7,932 bases of DNA from the NCBI GenBank assembly GCA_030619415.1, contig JAUXBM010000073.1, positions 1 to 7,932 of the forward strand, given 5' to 3'. Below the pieces are notes generated by a model. The model worked only from the letters and a program-made list of their open reading frames with translations. It did not search any database and was not told the DNA's origin. The translations under genes were made by a program, and so were the position numbers. Position 1 is the stretch's first letter, and every line of letters begins with the position of its first letter. This DNA is from Chlorobiota bacterium (GTDB lineage Bacteria > Bacteroidota > Bacteroidia > Bacteroidales > F082). Shown here piece after piece: positions 1 through 7,283 of the stretch.

Positions 1-150
1 GCACGCGAGATGCTTGGGAGTATCGTTGCCAGTATTCATAATCTGAATTTCTATCTTTGGTTGGTTGGTGAAGCCCGGAAACATATTTTGGCAGGTGATT
101 TTGCAGAATGGAAAAATGGCATGGTTCAAAAAGTAAGCAATAGGTTGTAA
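1..150 (+). CDS. tgt: Queuine/preQ1 tRNA-guanine transglycosylase, C-terminal end (partial)
   Basis: The window opens inside a gene, and the last 49 codons are read in frame 1 to a TAA at 148-150. The peptide begins AREMLGSIVASIHNLNFYLW and continues with an Arg-Lys-His-Ile-Leu-Ala-Gly-Asp-Phe stretch. This matches the C-terminal helix region of Tgt, where the family has a conserved H-N-L-x-F-Y pattern followed by R-x-x-I-x-x-G-x-F. Tgt exchanges guanine 34 of GUN-anticodon tRNAs for a queuosine precursor in the cytosol. The catalytic aspartates and the zinc-binding cysteines lie upstream of the window, so they cannot be checked. The next gene starts 16 bases downstream on the same strand, and tgt followed by an LptF/LptG permease is a common Bacteroidota arrangement, which supports both calls. 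No promoter is visible because the 5' end is missing. Confidence 0.88.
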   Translation, partial: AREMLGSIVASIHNLNFYLWLVGEARKHILAGDFAEWKNGMVQKVSNRL

Positions 151-166
151 AGAAGTAAGAAGATAA

Positions 167-1249
167 ATGAAAATAATCGACACATACATCATTAAGAAGT
201 TTCTGGGCACTTTTGTATATGCCATCTCGCTGCTTATTGTTATTGTTATCATTTTCGATATCTCCGAAAACCTCGACAACTTCATTAAAAACGAAGCACC
301 TTTAAAAGCCATTGTATTTGATTATTACTTTGTGTTTATTCCCTATTTTATCAATTTATTCGTTTACCTGTTTACCTTTATTTCTGTCATATTCTTCACC
401 TCAAAACTCGCCGGTGACACAGAAATTATTGCCATTTTAAGTAGTGGTGTCAGCTTCTGGAGGTTGCTGTTCCCTTATTTGATGGCTTCTATTATTCTTG
501 CCGTTTTCTCTTTCTATCTCGATAATTTTCTCATCCCCAAAACAAACCAGACACGCAGGATTTTCAAAAACCTGTACATGGAAAAACTAACAAAGGACAA
601 CGACCGCAATATTCATATTCAAATCGAAAAAAACACCTTTGTTTATGTTGAAACTTACTCACGTAAATTGAACCTCGGTTACAAATTCGCGCTTGAAAAA
701 TACCAGGATCATGAAATCGTCTATAAGCTGATGGCTGACCGTATCCTTTGGGACACCACGGAAAATATCTGGAAACTTAAAAACTATTTTGAAAGATCGA
801 TTGATCGTTCAGGCCATCAAGTAATTACCACTGGAAAAGAAATGGATACCAGCCTGGTTACACTCGAAACCACCGATCTCTATAAAATAAAAGAGCGATT
901 TGAAGAGATGAACTACTTTGAACTCAACGACTTTATTCACCGCGAAAAACAGAAAGGGTCCATTGCTTACAGAAAGTATGAAAATGAAAAACACAAAAGG
1001 CTGGCACGCCCGGCAGCAATCATTATTCTTACTTTTATTGGGGTGGCCCTTTCCAGCAGAAAAGTGCGCGGGGGGATAGGTATGCACCTTGGCGTCGGTA
1101 TCGGACTGACTTTCTCCTATATTTTCCTGATGCAGGTATCAACCGTCTTTTCAACCTTTGGCAACCTGGGGCCTGAGATTGCGGCATGGATACCCAATAT
1201 CATATACCTGTTTATCGGGCTTTATTTGCTGCAGAAAGCTCCGAAATAA
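167..1249 (+). CDS. LptF/LptG (YjgP/YjgQ) family lipopolysaccharide export permease
   Basis: This is a 360-residue inner-membrane protein of the usual length for the LptF/LptG family. Hydrophobic segments lie at about residues 12-32, 52-78, 98-122, 281-297, 304-326 and 336-356. That is three helices, a soluble periplasmic domain at roughly 123-278 (the beta-jellyroll region in the family), and three more helices. Before TM4 there is ELNDFIHREKQKG, and between TM4 and TM5 comes SSRKVRGGIGMHLGVGIG, both typical of the family. In the LptB2FG complex such permeases extract lipopolysaccharide from the inner membrane and pass it to LptC/LptA. The ATG at 167 lies 16 bases after the tgt stop with an A/G-rich leader (AAGAAGATAA), so co-transcription with tgt is likely. 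Bacteroidota usually carry two paralogues, and sequence alone does not let me decide between LptF and LptG, so the symbol is left blank. It ends 14 bases from the convergent purL stop with no obvious terminator between them. Confidence 0.9.
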   Translation: MKIIDTYIIKKFLGTFVYAISLLIVIVIIFDISENLDNFIKNEAPLKAIVFDYYFVFIPYFINLFVYLFTFISVIFFTSKLAGDTEIIAILSSGVSFWRLLFPYLMASIILAVFSFYLDNFLIPKTNQTRRIFKNLYMEKLTKDNDRNIHIQIEKNTFVYVETYSRKLNLGYKFALEKYQDHEIVYKLMADRILWDTTENIWKLKNYFERSIDRSGHQVITTGKEMDTSLVTLETTDLYKIKERFEEMNYFELNDFIHREKQKGSIAYRKYENEKHKRLARPAAIIILTFIGVALSSRKVRGGIGMHLGVGIGLTFSYIFLMQVSTVFSTFGNLGPEIAAWIPNIIYLFIGLYLLQKAPK

Positions 1250-1263
1250 AGCATCAATAATTC

Positions 1264-4200
1264 CTACTCACCAACTTTCTTCTCCACCCACTTTCTTGCG
1301 TTCACGAAAGCTTCAATCCAGGGAGTTACTTCGTCATTCTTTCTGTCTTGAGGATAATATGACCATTGCCACGGAAAAAATGATCGCTCAAGGTGTGGCA
1401 TCATCGCCAGATGGCGTCCATCATTGGAGCAAACACCTGCCGTTTCCCAATCAGAACCATTTGGATTTCCCGGATAAAGCTCGTAGGCATAGGTCATTAC
1501 AAGGTTGTAATTATCGCGATAACAAGGAAAACTAAACTTACCCTCACCGTGTGCAACCCAAATACCAAGTCGTGAACCCACAAGGCTACCCAGCATAACC
1601 GAGTTATTTTCGTTGATTTCAACATTCAAAAAGGCCGACTCAAATTTCCCCGAATCATTGTGCAACATTTTTGGTTTTTCTTCGTGCTCCGGGTAAATCA
1701 GGCCTAACTCCATCATTAACTGGCAGCCGTTACAAACACCAAGACTTAAAGTGTTGTCGCGCGCATAAAAATTATCCAGCGCCAACTTCGCCTTTTCATT
1801 GTAAAGAAATGCACCAGCCCAACCTTTTGCTGACCCCAAAACATCGGAGTTAGAAAACCCTCCTACAAAAACTACAAAGTTGACATCTGAAAGATCTTCC
1901 CTTCCGGCGATCAGGTCTGTCATGTGAATATCTTTCACATCAAAACCTGCCAGGTGCATGGCATACGCCATTTCACGGTCGCCGTTTACACCTTTTTCGC
2001 GGATAATGGCAGCCTTAATTCCTGATTGAACTCTCCTGCTCAGATCAATGCCATAGTCGGTAGCTTTGCCTGTAAAATTAGAATCGAAATTAAATTTAAG
2101 GTCTTGTTGTTTGTAGTTTTTCAACCGGCTATGGGCAGCATCCTCACCACTCTGTTTTCTTTCAAACATATAAGATGTCTCAAACCAAACATCTCTCAAT
2201 CGATCAATGTCGAACACATGGCCATAATCATTTTTTAAAATCTTAAGCTCGAATTCCTTAACTACCAACCCGAGAACATGAAATGTTAATTCATTTTCCT
2301 CCAAACTCTGCATTACCTGATCGACATCCTCAACCTGGATAACAATTCCCGGATTTTCACTAAACATCAGTTTTATAAAATCCTCTTCCTCGTACTCATT
2401 GAAGTCGAGCTGCATTCCATGATCGCAATTGGCAAAGCACATTTCAAGCAAAGTAGTGATCATACCACCAGCCGAAATATCGTGACCTGCCAGGATCAGT
2501 TGTTTGTCAACCAGATCCTGTACAGCATTGAATGCGCTTACGAAATAATCAGTGTCACCAATATCGGGCGTATCTTTTCCCAGGACAGTTCTGGTTTGGG
2601 CAAAACTGCTGCCACCCAAAGTGAATGGAACACTTGAAAAATCGATGTGGATGATGGAGGTTCCCGGTTTTGGTTTCAACACAGGGGTTACTGCCTTTTT
2701 AATATCAGTTACCTCTCCAACCGCAGAAACAATAACTGTTCCCGGAGCATATACAACCTCGCCATCCGGGTATTTCTGGGTCATCGACAGGGAATCCTTC
2801 CCCGTCGGAATATTGATTCCCAATTTTATCGCAAATTCGCTAATGGCATTAACCGCATGATACAGGCGTGCATTTTCGCCCTTGTTTTTTGCCGGCCACA
2901 TCCAGTTTGCGCTCAGGGATACTCCTACCAATTGATCCTTAATGGGGGCCCAGACAAGGTTCGTCAATGCTTCGGCCACAGCCAAACGAGAGGCCGCCTC
3001 AGGATCGATCAAACCGGCAACGGGGGCATGTCCCATGGCCGTACCAACCCCATTTTTTCCTTTATAATCCAGGGCCATAATGCCAAGGTTGTTGAGGGGC
3101 AATTGGATAGGGCCGGCACATTGCTGAAGCGCTACTTTTCCGGTTACAGAACGGTCCACCTTGTTCGTCAGCCAATCTTTACATGCGACGGCTTCTATTT
3201 GCAACACATCATTCAGATACGTCTGGAACAACTTGTCTTTGTGATAAAAGCCAGAAAAATCTGTTTTTTCTGATGTATCTTCGAGTACCGTTTTTGGTGG
3301 TTTTCCAAACAAAACTTCCAAATTAATATCGACCGGACATACATTTTCATTTTCCCTGAAAACCAGCCTCTGATCCTCTTTCACCACACCAACCTTGTAG
3401 AACGGAGCCCGTTCTCTTTTTGATATCTCTTCAAGTATGCCGCAATCTTCTTTTTTCAATACAAGGCCCATCCGTTCCTGCGATTCGTTGCCTAGTATTT
3501 CTTTTGCGGAAAGTGTAGGATCGCCGACCGGCAGTTGACCAATCTCGAATTCTGCCCCGGTATCTTCCACCAGTTCCGACAAGCTGTTCAAATGCCCTCC
3601 GGCACCATGATCGTGGATAGAAACAATCGGGTTTATTGATGATTCGGCCAGTGCACGAATGGCGTTTGCCGCCCGCTTTTGCATTTCCGGGTTGGCCCGC
3701 TGCACCGCGTTTAACTCGATCGTATTTCCATATTCTCCGGTTGCAACGGATGACACAGCACCGCCGCCCATGCCAATCCGGTAGTTATCTCCACCAAGTA
3801 CAACGATGATATCGCCCGCTTCGGGTATGTCTTTTTGTGCATCTGTTTTGTTGGCATAACCAACGCCACCGGCCAGCATAATTACTTTATCGAAACCATA
3901 GGTCTTGCCATTTTCCTGGTGTTCGAAAGTCAGGAGGCTACCATTTATGAGCGGTTGGCCAAACTTATTCCCAAAATCAGAAGCGCCATTAGAAGCCTTG
4001 ATCAGGATATCTTCGGGCGTTTGGTAGAGCCACTTTCGTGGAGCAATATTATTTTCCCAATCGCGGCTATCATCACGACGTGTATATGATGTCATATAAA
4101 CAGCGGTTCCGCCAAGCGGCATACTTCCCTTTCCGCCTGCAAGCCTGTCGCGGATTTCACCACCCGTACCTGTAGCAGCACCGTTAAAAGGCTCAACAGT

Positions 4201-4959
4201 CGTAGGGAAATTATGTGTTTCGGCCTTTAACGAAAGCACTGATTCAATATCCCGGATCTCAAAATAATCGGCCTTGTTCTGGGTTTTAGGGGCAAACTGC
4301 TCAATTTTAGGACCCTCAATAAAAGCGACATTGTCTTTGTAGGCAGACACCAGTCCATTGGGATTTTCTGCTGCTGTTTTCTTGATCAGCGCAAACAGGC
4401 TGTCCTTCTTTTTCTCCCCATCAATTATAAACGTCCCATTAAAAATCTTATGCCGGCAATGTTCTGAATTTATTTGGGCAAATCCATAAATCTCTGAATC
4501 TGTAAGCTGTCTCTTTATTTTCTTACTGATGCCTTCGAGGTACTCAACCTCATCATCGCTTAAAGCGAGTCCTTCGTCAATACTGTATTGCCGGATATCA
4601 TCAATTTTCCTGATGGCTTCAGGTTTTGAAGGGATATCGAAAATATGCTGATCGAGGCCTTCATAAATCTGTTTTAGCATTGGATCAAAATCAGGATTGT
4701 CGCCTTCCGCTTTTTCGAAAGTTTCAATTCTTTCAATCCCTTTCAGGCCCATATTCAGCGTGATCTCGACAGCGTTGGTGCTCCATGGGGTGATCATTTC
4801 TTTTCGTGGTCCGATGAACCGTCCTTCTATCTCCTCTTCATAATACCTTAAAGCTCCGCTGAAAAGCCATCTTAGCTTCTGATGATCGGTAACTGACAAC
4901 TTATTTTTTGACTGAACGATGAAAATCGCGTGATGATCGTGGTGGTAGAAATAAACCAT
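1264..4959 (-). CDS. purL: Phosphoribosylformylglycinamidine synthase (large single-chain PurL)
   Basis: The protein has 1231 residues and carries both the synthetase and glutaminase parts of FGAM synthase, the fourth step of de novo purine synthesis (FGAR + glutamine + ATP to FGAM). Visible landmarks are: a PurS-like N-terminal region with GPRKEMITPWSTNAVEIT near 50-67; SEHCRHKIF at 165-173; the first ATP/substrate-binding half with KAETHNFPTTVEPF (245-258) and GAATGTGGEIRD (260-271); IHDHGAGGH near 448; the second half with PTGKDSLSM near 718 and AGHDISAGG near 824; and a C-terminal class I glutaminase. The glutaminase nucleophile is Cys1076 in GVCNGCQ (codon at 1732-1734), with the His1189/Glu1191 pair in MPHLER; HGEGKF lies at 1137-1142. 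The open frame continues to 5250, but the ATG at 4959 is preferred. It matches the family N-terminus, has AAGG six bases upstream, and lies 34 bases after a perfect TAnnTTTG box, whereas a longer form would start upstream of that box and overlap the neighbouring gene. Confidence 0.97.
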   Translation of the reverse strand: MVYFYHHDHHAIFIVQSKNKLSVTDHQKLRWLFSGALRYYEEEIEGRFIGPRKEMITPWSTNAVEITLNMGLKGIERIETFEKAEGDNPDFDPMLKQIYEGLDQHIFDIPSKPEAIRKIDDIRQYSIDEGLALSDDEVEYLEGISKKIKRQLTDSEIYGFAQINSEHCRHKIFNGTFIIDGEKKKDSLFALIKKTAAENPNGLVSAYKDNVAFIEGPKIEQFAPKTQNKADYFEIRDIESVLSLKAETHNFPTTVEPFNGAATGTGGEIRDRLAGGKGSMPLGGTAVYMTSYTRRDDSRDWENNIAPRKWLYQTPEDILIKASNGASDFGNKFGQPLINGSLLTFEHQENGKTYGFDKVIMLAGGVGYANKTDAQKDIPEAGDIIVVLGGDNYRIGMGGGAVSSVATGEYGNTIELNAVQRANPEMQKRAANAIRALAESSINPIVSIHDHGAGGHLNSLSELVEDTGAEFEIGQLPVGDPTLSAKEILGNESQERMGLVLKKEDCGILEEISKRERAPFYKVGVVKEDQRLVFRENENVCPVDINLEVLFGKPPKTVLEDTSEKTDFSGFYHKDKLFQTYLNDVLQIEAVACKDWLTNKVDRSVTGKVALQQCAGPIQLPLNNLGIMALDYKGKNGVGTAMGHAPVAGLIDPEAASRLAVAEALTNLVWAPIKDQLVGVSLSANWMWPAKNKGENARLYHAVNAISEFAIKLGINIPTGKDSLSMTQKYPDGEVVYAPGTVIVSAVGEVTDIKKAVTPVLKPKPGTSIIHIDFSSVPFTLGGSSFAQTRTVLGKDTPDIGDTDYFVSAFNAVQDLVDKQLILAGHDISAGGMITTLLEMCFANCDHGMQLDFNEYEEEDFIKLMFSENPGIVIQVEDVDQVMQSLEENELTFHVLGLVVKEFELKILKNDYGHVFDIDRLRDVWFETSYMFERKQSGEDAAHSRLKNYKQQDLKFNFDSNFTGKATDYGIDLSRRVQSGIKAAIIREKGVNGDREMAYAMHLAGFDVKDIHMTDLIAGREDLSDVNFVVFVGGFSNSDVLGSAKGWAGAFLYNEKAKLALDNFYARDNTLSLGVCNGCQLMMELGLIYPEHEEKPKMLHNDSGKFESAFLNVEINENNSVMLGSLVGSRLGIWVAHGEGKFSFPCYRDNYNLVMTYAYELYPGNPNGSDWETAGVCSNDGRHLAMMPHLERSFFPWQWSYYPQDRKNDEVTPWIEAFVNARKWVEKKVGE

Positions 4960-5110
4960 AATTGCCTTATTTTTAGGAGCCGGATTTTGCCTGCAAATAT
5001 ATAAATATGGATTGCTTGCTTTTCGATTATTTAAAATAAAACCACTCAAAATAGTGTTTGTTAATAAAGCCCGAAAATTCAAAAAATGAATGAAATCGAG
5101 AAAATTTTCT
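4960..5110. other. Intergenic region between purL and the CDF transporter
   Basis: These 151 AT-rich bases lie between the stop of the transporter (5111) and the start of purL (4959), both on the minus strand. Apart from the purL promoter, they contain a perfect 12-base palindrome, AGAAAATTTTCT at 5099-5110, directly after the transporter stop codon. There is also a weak hairpin at 5077-5091 (ATTCA stem, five-base loop). Neither has a GC stem plus T-run, so I cannot call a classical terminator here. Read-through into purL is possible. The open frame that extends purL upstream through this stretch has no protein-like features. Confidence 0.5.
4994..5001 (-). promoter_or_regulatory. Putative purL promoter, -7 box TATATTTG
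   Basis: Read on the minus strand, TATATTTG is an exact match to the Bacteroidota -7 consensus TAnnTTTG. It ends 34 bases before the purL ATG, which implies a leader of roughly 28 bases. No convincing -33 TTG/TTTG is seen at the usual spacing. No purine riboswitch or PurR-type operator is recognisable in the short leader. Confidence 0.6.
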
Positions 5111-6034
5111 TTAGATATTTTTTTCTGAAACACCAAAGGCTTCGTCAGGCTCGATATTTCCTTTGGGTTCAAGATGCAGGAGAACATCATAAATATTCGG
5201 CATGGTGTTCTTGAGTTTATTTTCGACCTCCACCCCAATTTGATGGGCATCGCTCAAACTTCGATCACCATCAATTTCAACATCGAGGGCCACCAGGTAC
5301 AGATGTGCCATTTTCCTGACACGGATCCGGTGTGGGTTAGAAGCACCCTCCACCTCTTTTACCACATCAATTATTTTTTTGTAAATCTCTTTATCTTCCA
5401 TCCCATCCATCATCTCAACATTGGTTTGCATAAAAATCCTGAATGCAACTACCATGATGTAGATACTCACGCCCAGTGCGGTAATCTTGTCGATAAACGG
5501 TAATTGGAAAATTAAAGTGAATACCAGACCCACCAGGACAGAAAGTGAAATAATAACATCATTTTTCATGTTTCGGGCATTGGCAATAAGCATGGCACTT
5601 TGAACGGATTTCCCCATTTTTTTTAAATACATGGAAAGCATCAGTTTGCCAATTATCGAAATGATGATGACGTAAATGGCAATACTTCCGGGAATGATCC
5701 CTTCCGTTGGATTCATTAATTTGTACGCAGAGGTTATGGCCAATTGAGCCCCGGCAAAAAAGATGATAAACGCGAGTACTTTTGTAGCGATCGTATCGGC
5801 TTTGTTATACCCGTACGGAAATTTCGGGTCAGGGGGTTTTGCAATAATATAGGCTGTAAACAAAATGACCAGTGAGGCGGCAATGTCACTGGCTGAATCA
5901 ATCCCATCGGCAACAACAGCCAGGCTTCCTGTAATCAGTCCAACCGTAATTTTCAGGACGGAAAGAAAAGCATTTCCGGCTATACTTACTTTTGAAGCTT
6001 GAATAATCTTCTTCTCACGATTGCCAAGGGCCAT
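5111..6034 (-). CDS. Cation diffusion facilitator (CDF) family metal efflux transporter
   Basis: This is a 307-residue inner-membrane protein of FieF-like layout: six predicted helices over about residues 15-200 and a cytoplasmic C-terminal domain from about 205. TM2 carries ADGIDSASDIAASL, whose Asp46 and Asp50 align by eye with the site-A DxxxD of E. coli FieF. In TM5 the family's HxxxD is NMKND here, so the site-A set is Asp46, Asp50, Asn155, Asp159. The TM2-TM3 loop motif, usually DxxHxxGHxKxE, reads DPKFPYGYNKAD, so both histidines are replaced by Phe72 and Tyr76. The C-terminal domain keeps PHRIRVRK, LSDAHQI and VLLHLEP, with His235, His264 and His287. CDF proteins are dimeric proton/divalent-metal antiporters exporting Zn, Fe, Mn, Co, Ni or Cd. 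The loss of metal-site histidines suggests a hard-metal preference such as Mn or Fe rather than Zn, but that is inference. The ATG at 6034 lies 19 bases after a perfect promoter box, and no Shine-Dalgarno is apparent. Confidence 0.92.
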   Translation of the reverse strand: MALGNREKKIIQASKVSIAGNAFLSVLKITVGLITGSLAVVADGIDSASDIAASLVILFTAYIIAKPPDPKFPYGYNKADTIATKVLAFIIFFAGAQLAITSAYKLMNPTEGIIPGSIAIYVIIISIIGKLMLSMYLKKMGKSVQSAMLIANARNMKNDVIISLSVLVGLVFTLIFQLPFIDKITALGVSIYIMVVAFRIFMQTNVEMMDGMEDKEIYKKIIDVVKEVEGASNPHRIRVRKMAHLYLVALDVEIDGDRSLSDAHQIGVEVENKLKNTMPNIYDVLLHLEPKGNIEPDEAFGVSEKNI

Positions 6035-6053
6035 AATTCACGGGATGTAACCC

Positions 6054-6061
6054 CAAAAATA
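6054..6061 (-). promoter_or_regulatory. Putative promoter of the CDF transporter, -7 box TATTTTTG
   Basis: On the minus strand TATTTTTG matches TAnnTTTG exactly and ends 19 bases before the ATG at 6034, giving a leader of about 14 bases. It directly follows the T-run of the trxB terminator. A TTTG at 6077-6074 lies only 12 bases upstream, which is too close for a normal -33 element, and it falls in the terminator loop. Confidence 0.55.
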
Positions 6062-6062
6062 G

Positions 6063-6088
6063 AAAAAGCTGCCCAAACTGAGCAGCTT
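6063..6088 (-). terminator. Rho-independent terminator after trxB
   Basis: On the minus strand, AAGCTGC (6088-6082) pairs with GCAGCTT (6072-6066) around a nine-base loop, and the stem runs into a T-run (6067-6063). The hairpin starts 23 bases after the trxB stop. A seven-pair stem with an adjacent T-run fits an intrinsic terminator of modest strength. Confidence 0.7.
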
Positions 6089-6111
6089 CATTGTATTCAT
6101 TTTAAAAATAA

Positions 6112-7053
6112 TTAGACTTGCTCGCCAATAAACCTTTCTGATTCCATGGCAGCCATACAACCGGTTCCAGCAGCCGTTATTGCCTGTCGGAAATGTTTGT
6201 CCTGCACATCGCCGGCAGCAAATATCCCATCCACACTGCTTGCCGTTGAATCCGGCTTAGTGATCAGATAACCAATGTTGTCCATCTCAAGTTTGTTCTT
6301 AAAGAGATCAGTATTTGGTGTATGTCCGAGGGCAACAAAATATCCTTCAACATCAATCTTCTTTTCCTCTCCTGTTTTGTTGTTGAAGAGGATCACTCCG
6401 TTGACGGCTTTATTAAATCCTTCTTCTACACCTACAACTTCTTTCACCTCGTGGTTCCACAAGATCTCGATATTTGGTGTGTTAAACACCCTTTTCTGCA
6501 TGGCTTTGGAAGCACGCAATTCATCGCGGCGATGGATGAGGTAAACTTTGTTACACATATTGGCCAGGTAGGTGGCTTCTTCGGCGGCAGTATCCCCACC
6601 CCCAATTACAGCAACATCCTTGCCTTTATAGAAAAATCCATCGCAGGTAGCACAGGCCGAAACGCCTCCACCCATGAATTTCTCTTCCGATTCGATGCCA
6701 AGATATTTTGCCGTAGCACCTGTTGCTATAATGATTGTTTCGGCTTCTATTTCTTTGCCATCATCAATATTTACTTTAAATGGACGTTTCGTCGTATCCA
6801 CGTTTGTTACCATTCCCCACCTGGCATCGGTACCAAACCGGGTTGCCTGTTTCTTAAGGTCTTCCATCATAGTAGGTCCATCGACGCCATCGGCATAGCC
6901 AGGGAAATTATCTACTTCGGTGGTGGTGGTTAACTGCCCTCCGGGTTGTAAGCCTTCATAAAGAATCGGTTTCAGATCAGCCCTTGCTGCATAGATGGCA
7001 GCGGTATAGCCGGCAGGTCCTGAGCCGATGATCAAACATTTGGTTTTTTCCAT
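6112..7053 (-). CDS. trxB: Thioredoxin-disulfide reductase (NADPH, FAD)
   Basis: This is a 313-residue flavoprotein of the standard low-molecular-weight TrxB length. It shows the FAD-binding GSGPAG (10-15) and a PGGQLTTTTEVDNFPG stretch near 37-52. The redox-active CATC sits at 134-137 in ACATCDGFFYKGK, the NADPH fold at GGGDTAAEEA (151-160), and HRRDELRA (174-181) supplies the arginines that read the 2'-phosphate, which argues for NADPH over NADH. The C-terminal FAD motif GIFAAGDV is at 276-283. The enzyme moves electrons from NADPH to thioredoxin in the cytosol. The ATG at 7053 gives the canonical N-terminus. No thioredoxin gene is next to it. It appears to be a single-gene unit with its own promoter box 56 bases upstream and a terminator downstream. 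The residue after GGGD is Thr instead of the more usual Ser, a conservative change. Confidence 0.97.
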   Translation of the reverse strand: MEKTKCLIIGSGPAGYTAAIYAARADLKPILYEGLQPGGQLTTTTEVDNFPGYADGVDGPTMMEDLKKQATRFGTDARWGMVTNVDTTKRPFKVNIDDGKEIEAETIIIATGATAKYLGIESEEKFMGGGVSACATCDGFFYKGKDVAVIGGGDTAAEEATYLANMCNKVYLIHRRDELRASKAMQKRVFNTPNIEILWNHEVKEVVGVEEGFNKAVNGVILFNNKTGEEKKIDVEGYFVALGHTPNTDLFKNKLEMDNIGYLITKPDSTASSVDGIFAAGDVQDKHFRQAITAAGTGCMAAMESERFIGEQV

Positions 7054-7109
7054 TTTTCTTATTTTTATAATCTTAATTTTTTTCGATACGACAATTAAAA
7101 TGCCAAACC

Positions 7110-7117
7110 CAAATTTA
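7110..7117 (-). promoter_or_regulatory. Putative trxB promoter, -7 box TAAATTTG
   Basis: On the minus strand TAAATTTG is an exact TAnnTTTG match, 56 bases before the trxB ATG, implying a leader of about 50 bases that is AT-rich and has no recognisable riboswitch. A clear -33 TTG is not seen at the usual spacing. A short palindrome lies in the equivalent position (see 7135-7145). Confidence 0.5.
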
Positions 7118-7134
7118 CTTCTTTTTAGCGAACT

Positions 7135-7145
7135 GATGTGACATC
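7135..7145. promoter_or_regulatory. Palindrome GATGTGACATC, possible operator in the divergent region
   Basis: Five-base arms GATGT and ACATC flank a single central G. The site lies about 18 bases upstream of the trxB -7 box, overlapping where RNA polymerase would contact the -33 region. A second inverted repeat, TTGTTG-GTT-CAACAA, is at 7166-7180. Both sit in the 230-base divergent spacer (7054-7283), which holds no other gene I can support. Function as a binding site is only a guess, because arms this short occur by chance. Confidence 0.25.
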
Positions 7146-7256
7146 TTGTCCTGAAAAACGGCTCGTTGTTGGTTCAACAATTCACACCAATTAATCACCC
7201 AAATGCGCCATATTTATATTTAAAAGGTACATTCTGATAACTATTTGTATAAGTCT

Positions 7257-7264
7257 TACTTTTG
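7257..7264 (+). promoter_or_regulatory. Putative promoter of the small secreted protein gene, -7 box TACTTTTG
   Basis: TACTTTTG is an exact TAnnTTTG match on the plus strand and ends 19 bases before the ATG at 7284. It also settles the start codon: the in-frame TTG at 7245 lies upstream of this box and so should not be in the transcript. Confidence 0.5.
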
Positions 7265-7283
7265 TGCCAAAGAATCCGAAAAA

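Noticed and set aside
2647..3273. A 208-codon plus-strand open frame inside purL
   Set aside because: It is fully embedded antisense to conserved PurL sequence, with low-complexity, unrecognisable protein and no promoter or leader.
5099..5110. Palindrome AGAAAATTTTCT after the CDF stop as a terminator
   Set aside because: It is all AT apart from its end pairs, has no loop and no following T-run, so it does not fit an intrinsic terminator.
4960..5250. An in-frame upstream extension of purL by 97 codons
   Set aside because: The extension overlaps the CDF gene, starts upstream of the purL promoter box and has no family resemblance. The PurL family N-terminus begins at the ATG at 4959.
6322..6933. 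A 203-codon plus-strand open frame inside trxB
   Set aside because: It is antisense to a highly conserved TrxB coding region. The product is rich in Phe, Cys and His as expected of a shadow frame.
7245..7283. A TTG start adding 13 residues to the secreted protein
   Set aside because: It would place charged and cysteine residues before the signal peptide and lies upstream of the promoter box at 7257-7264.
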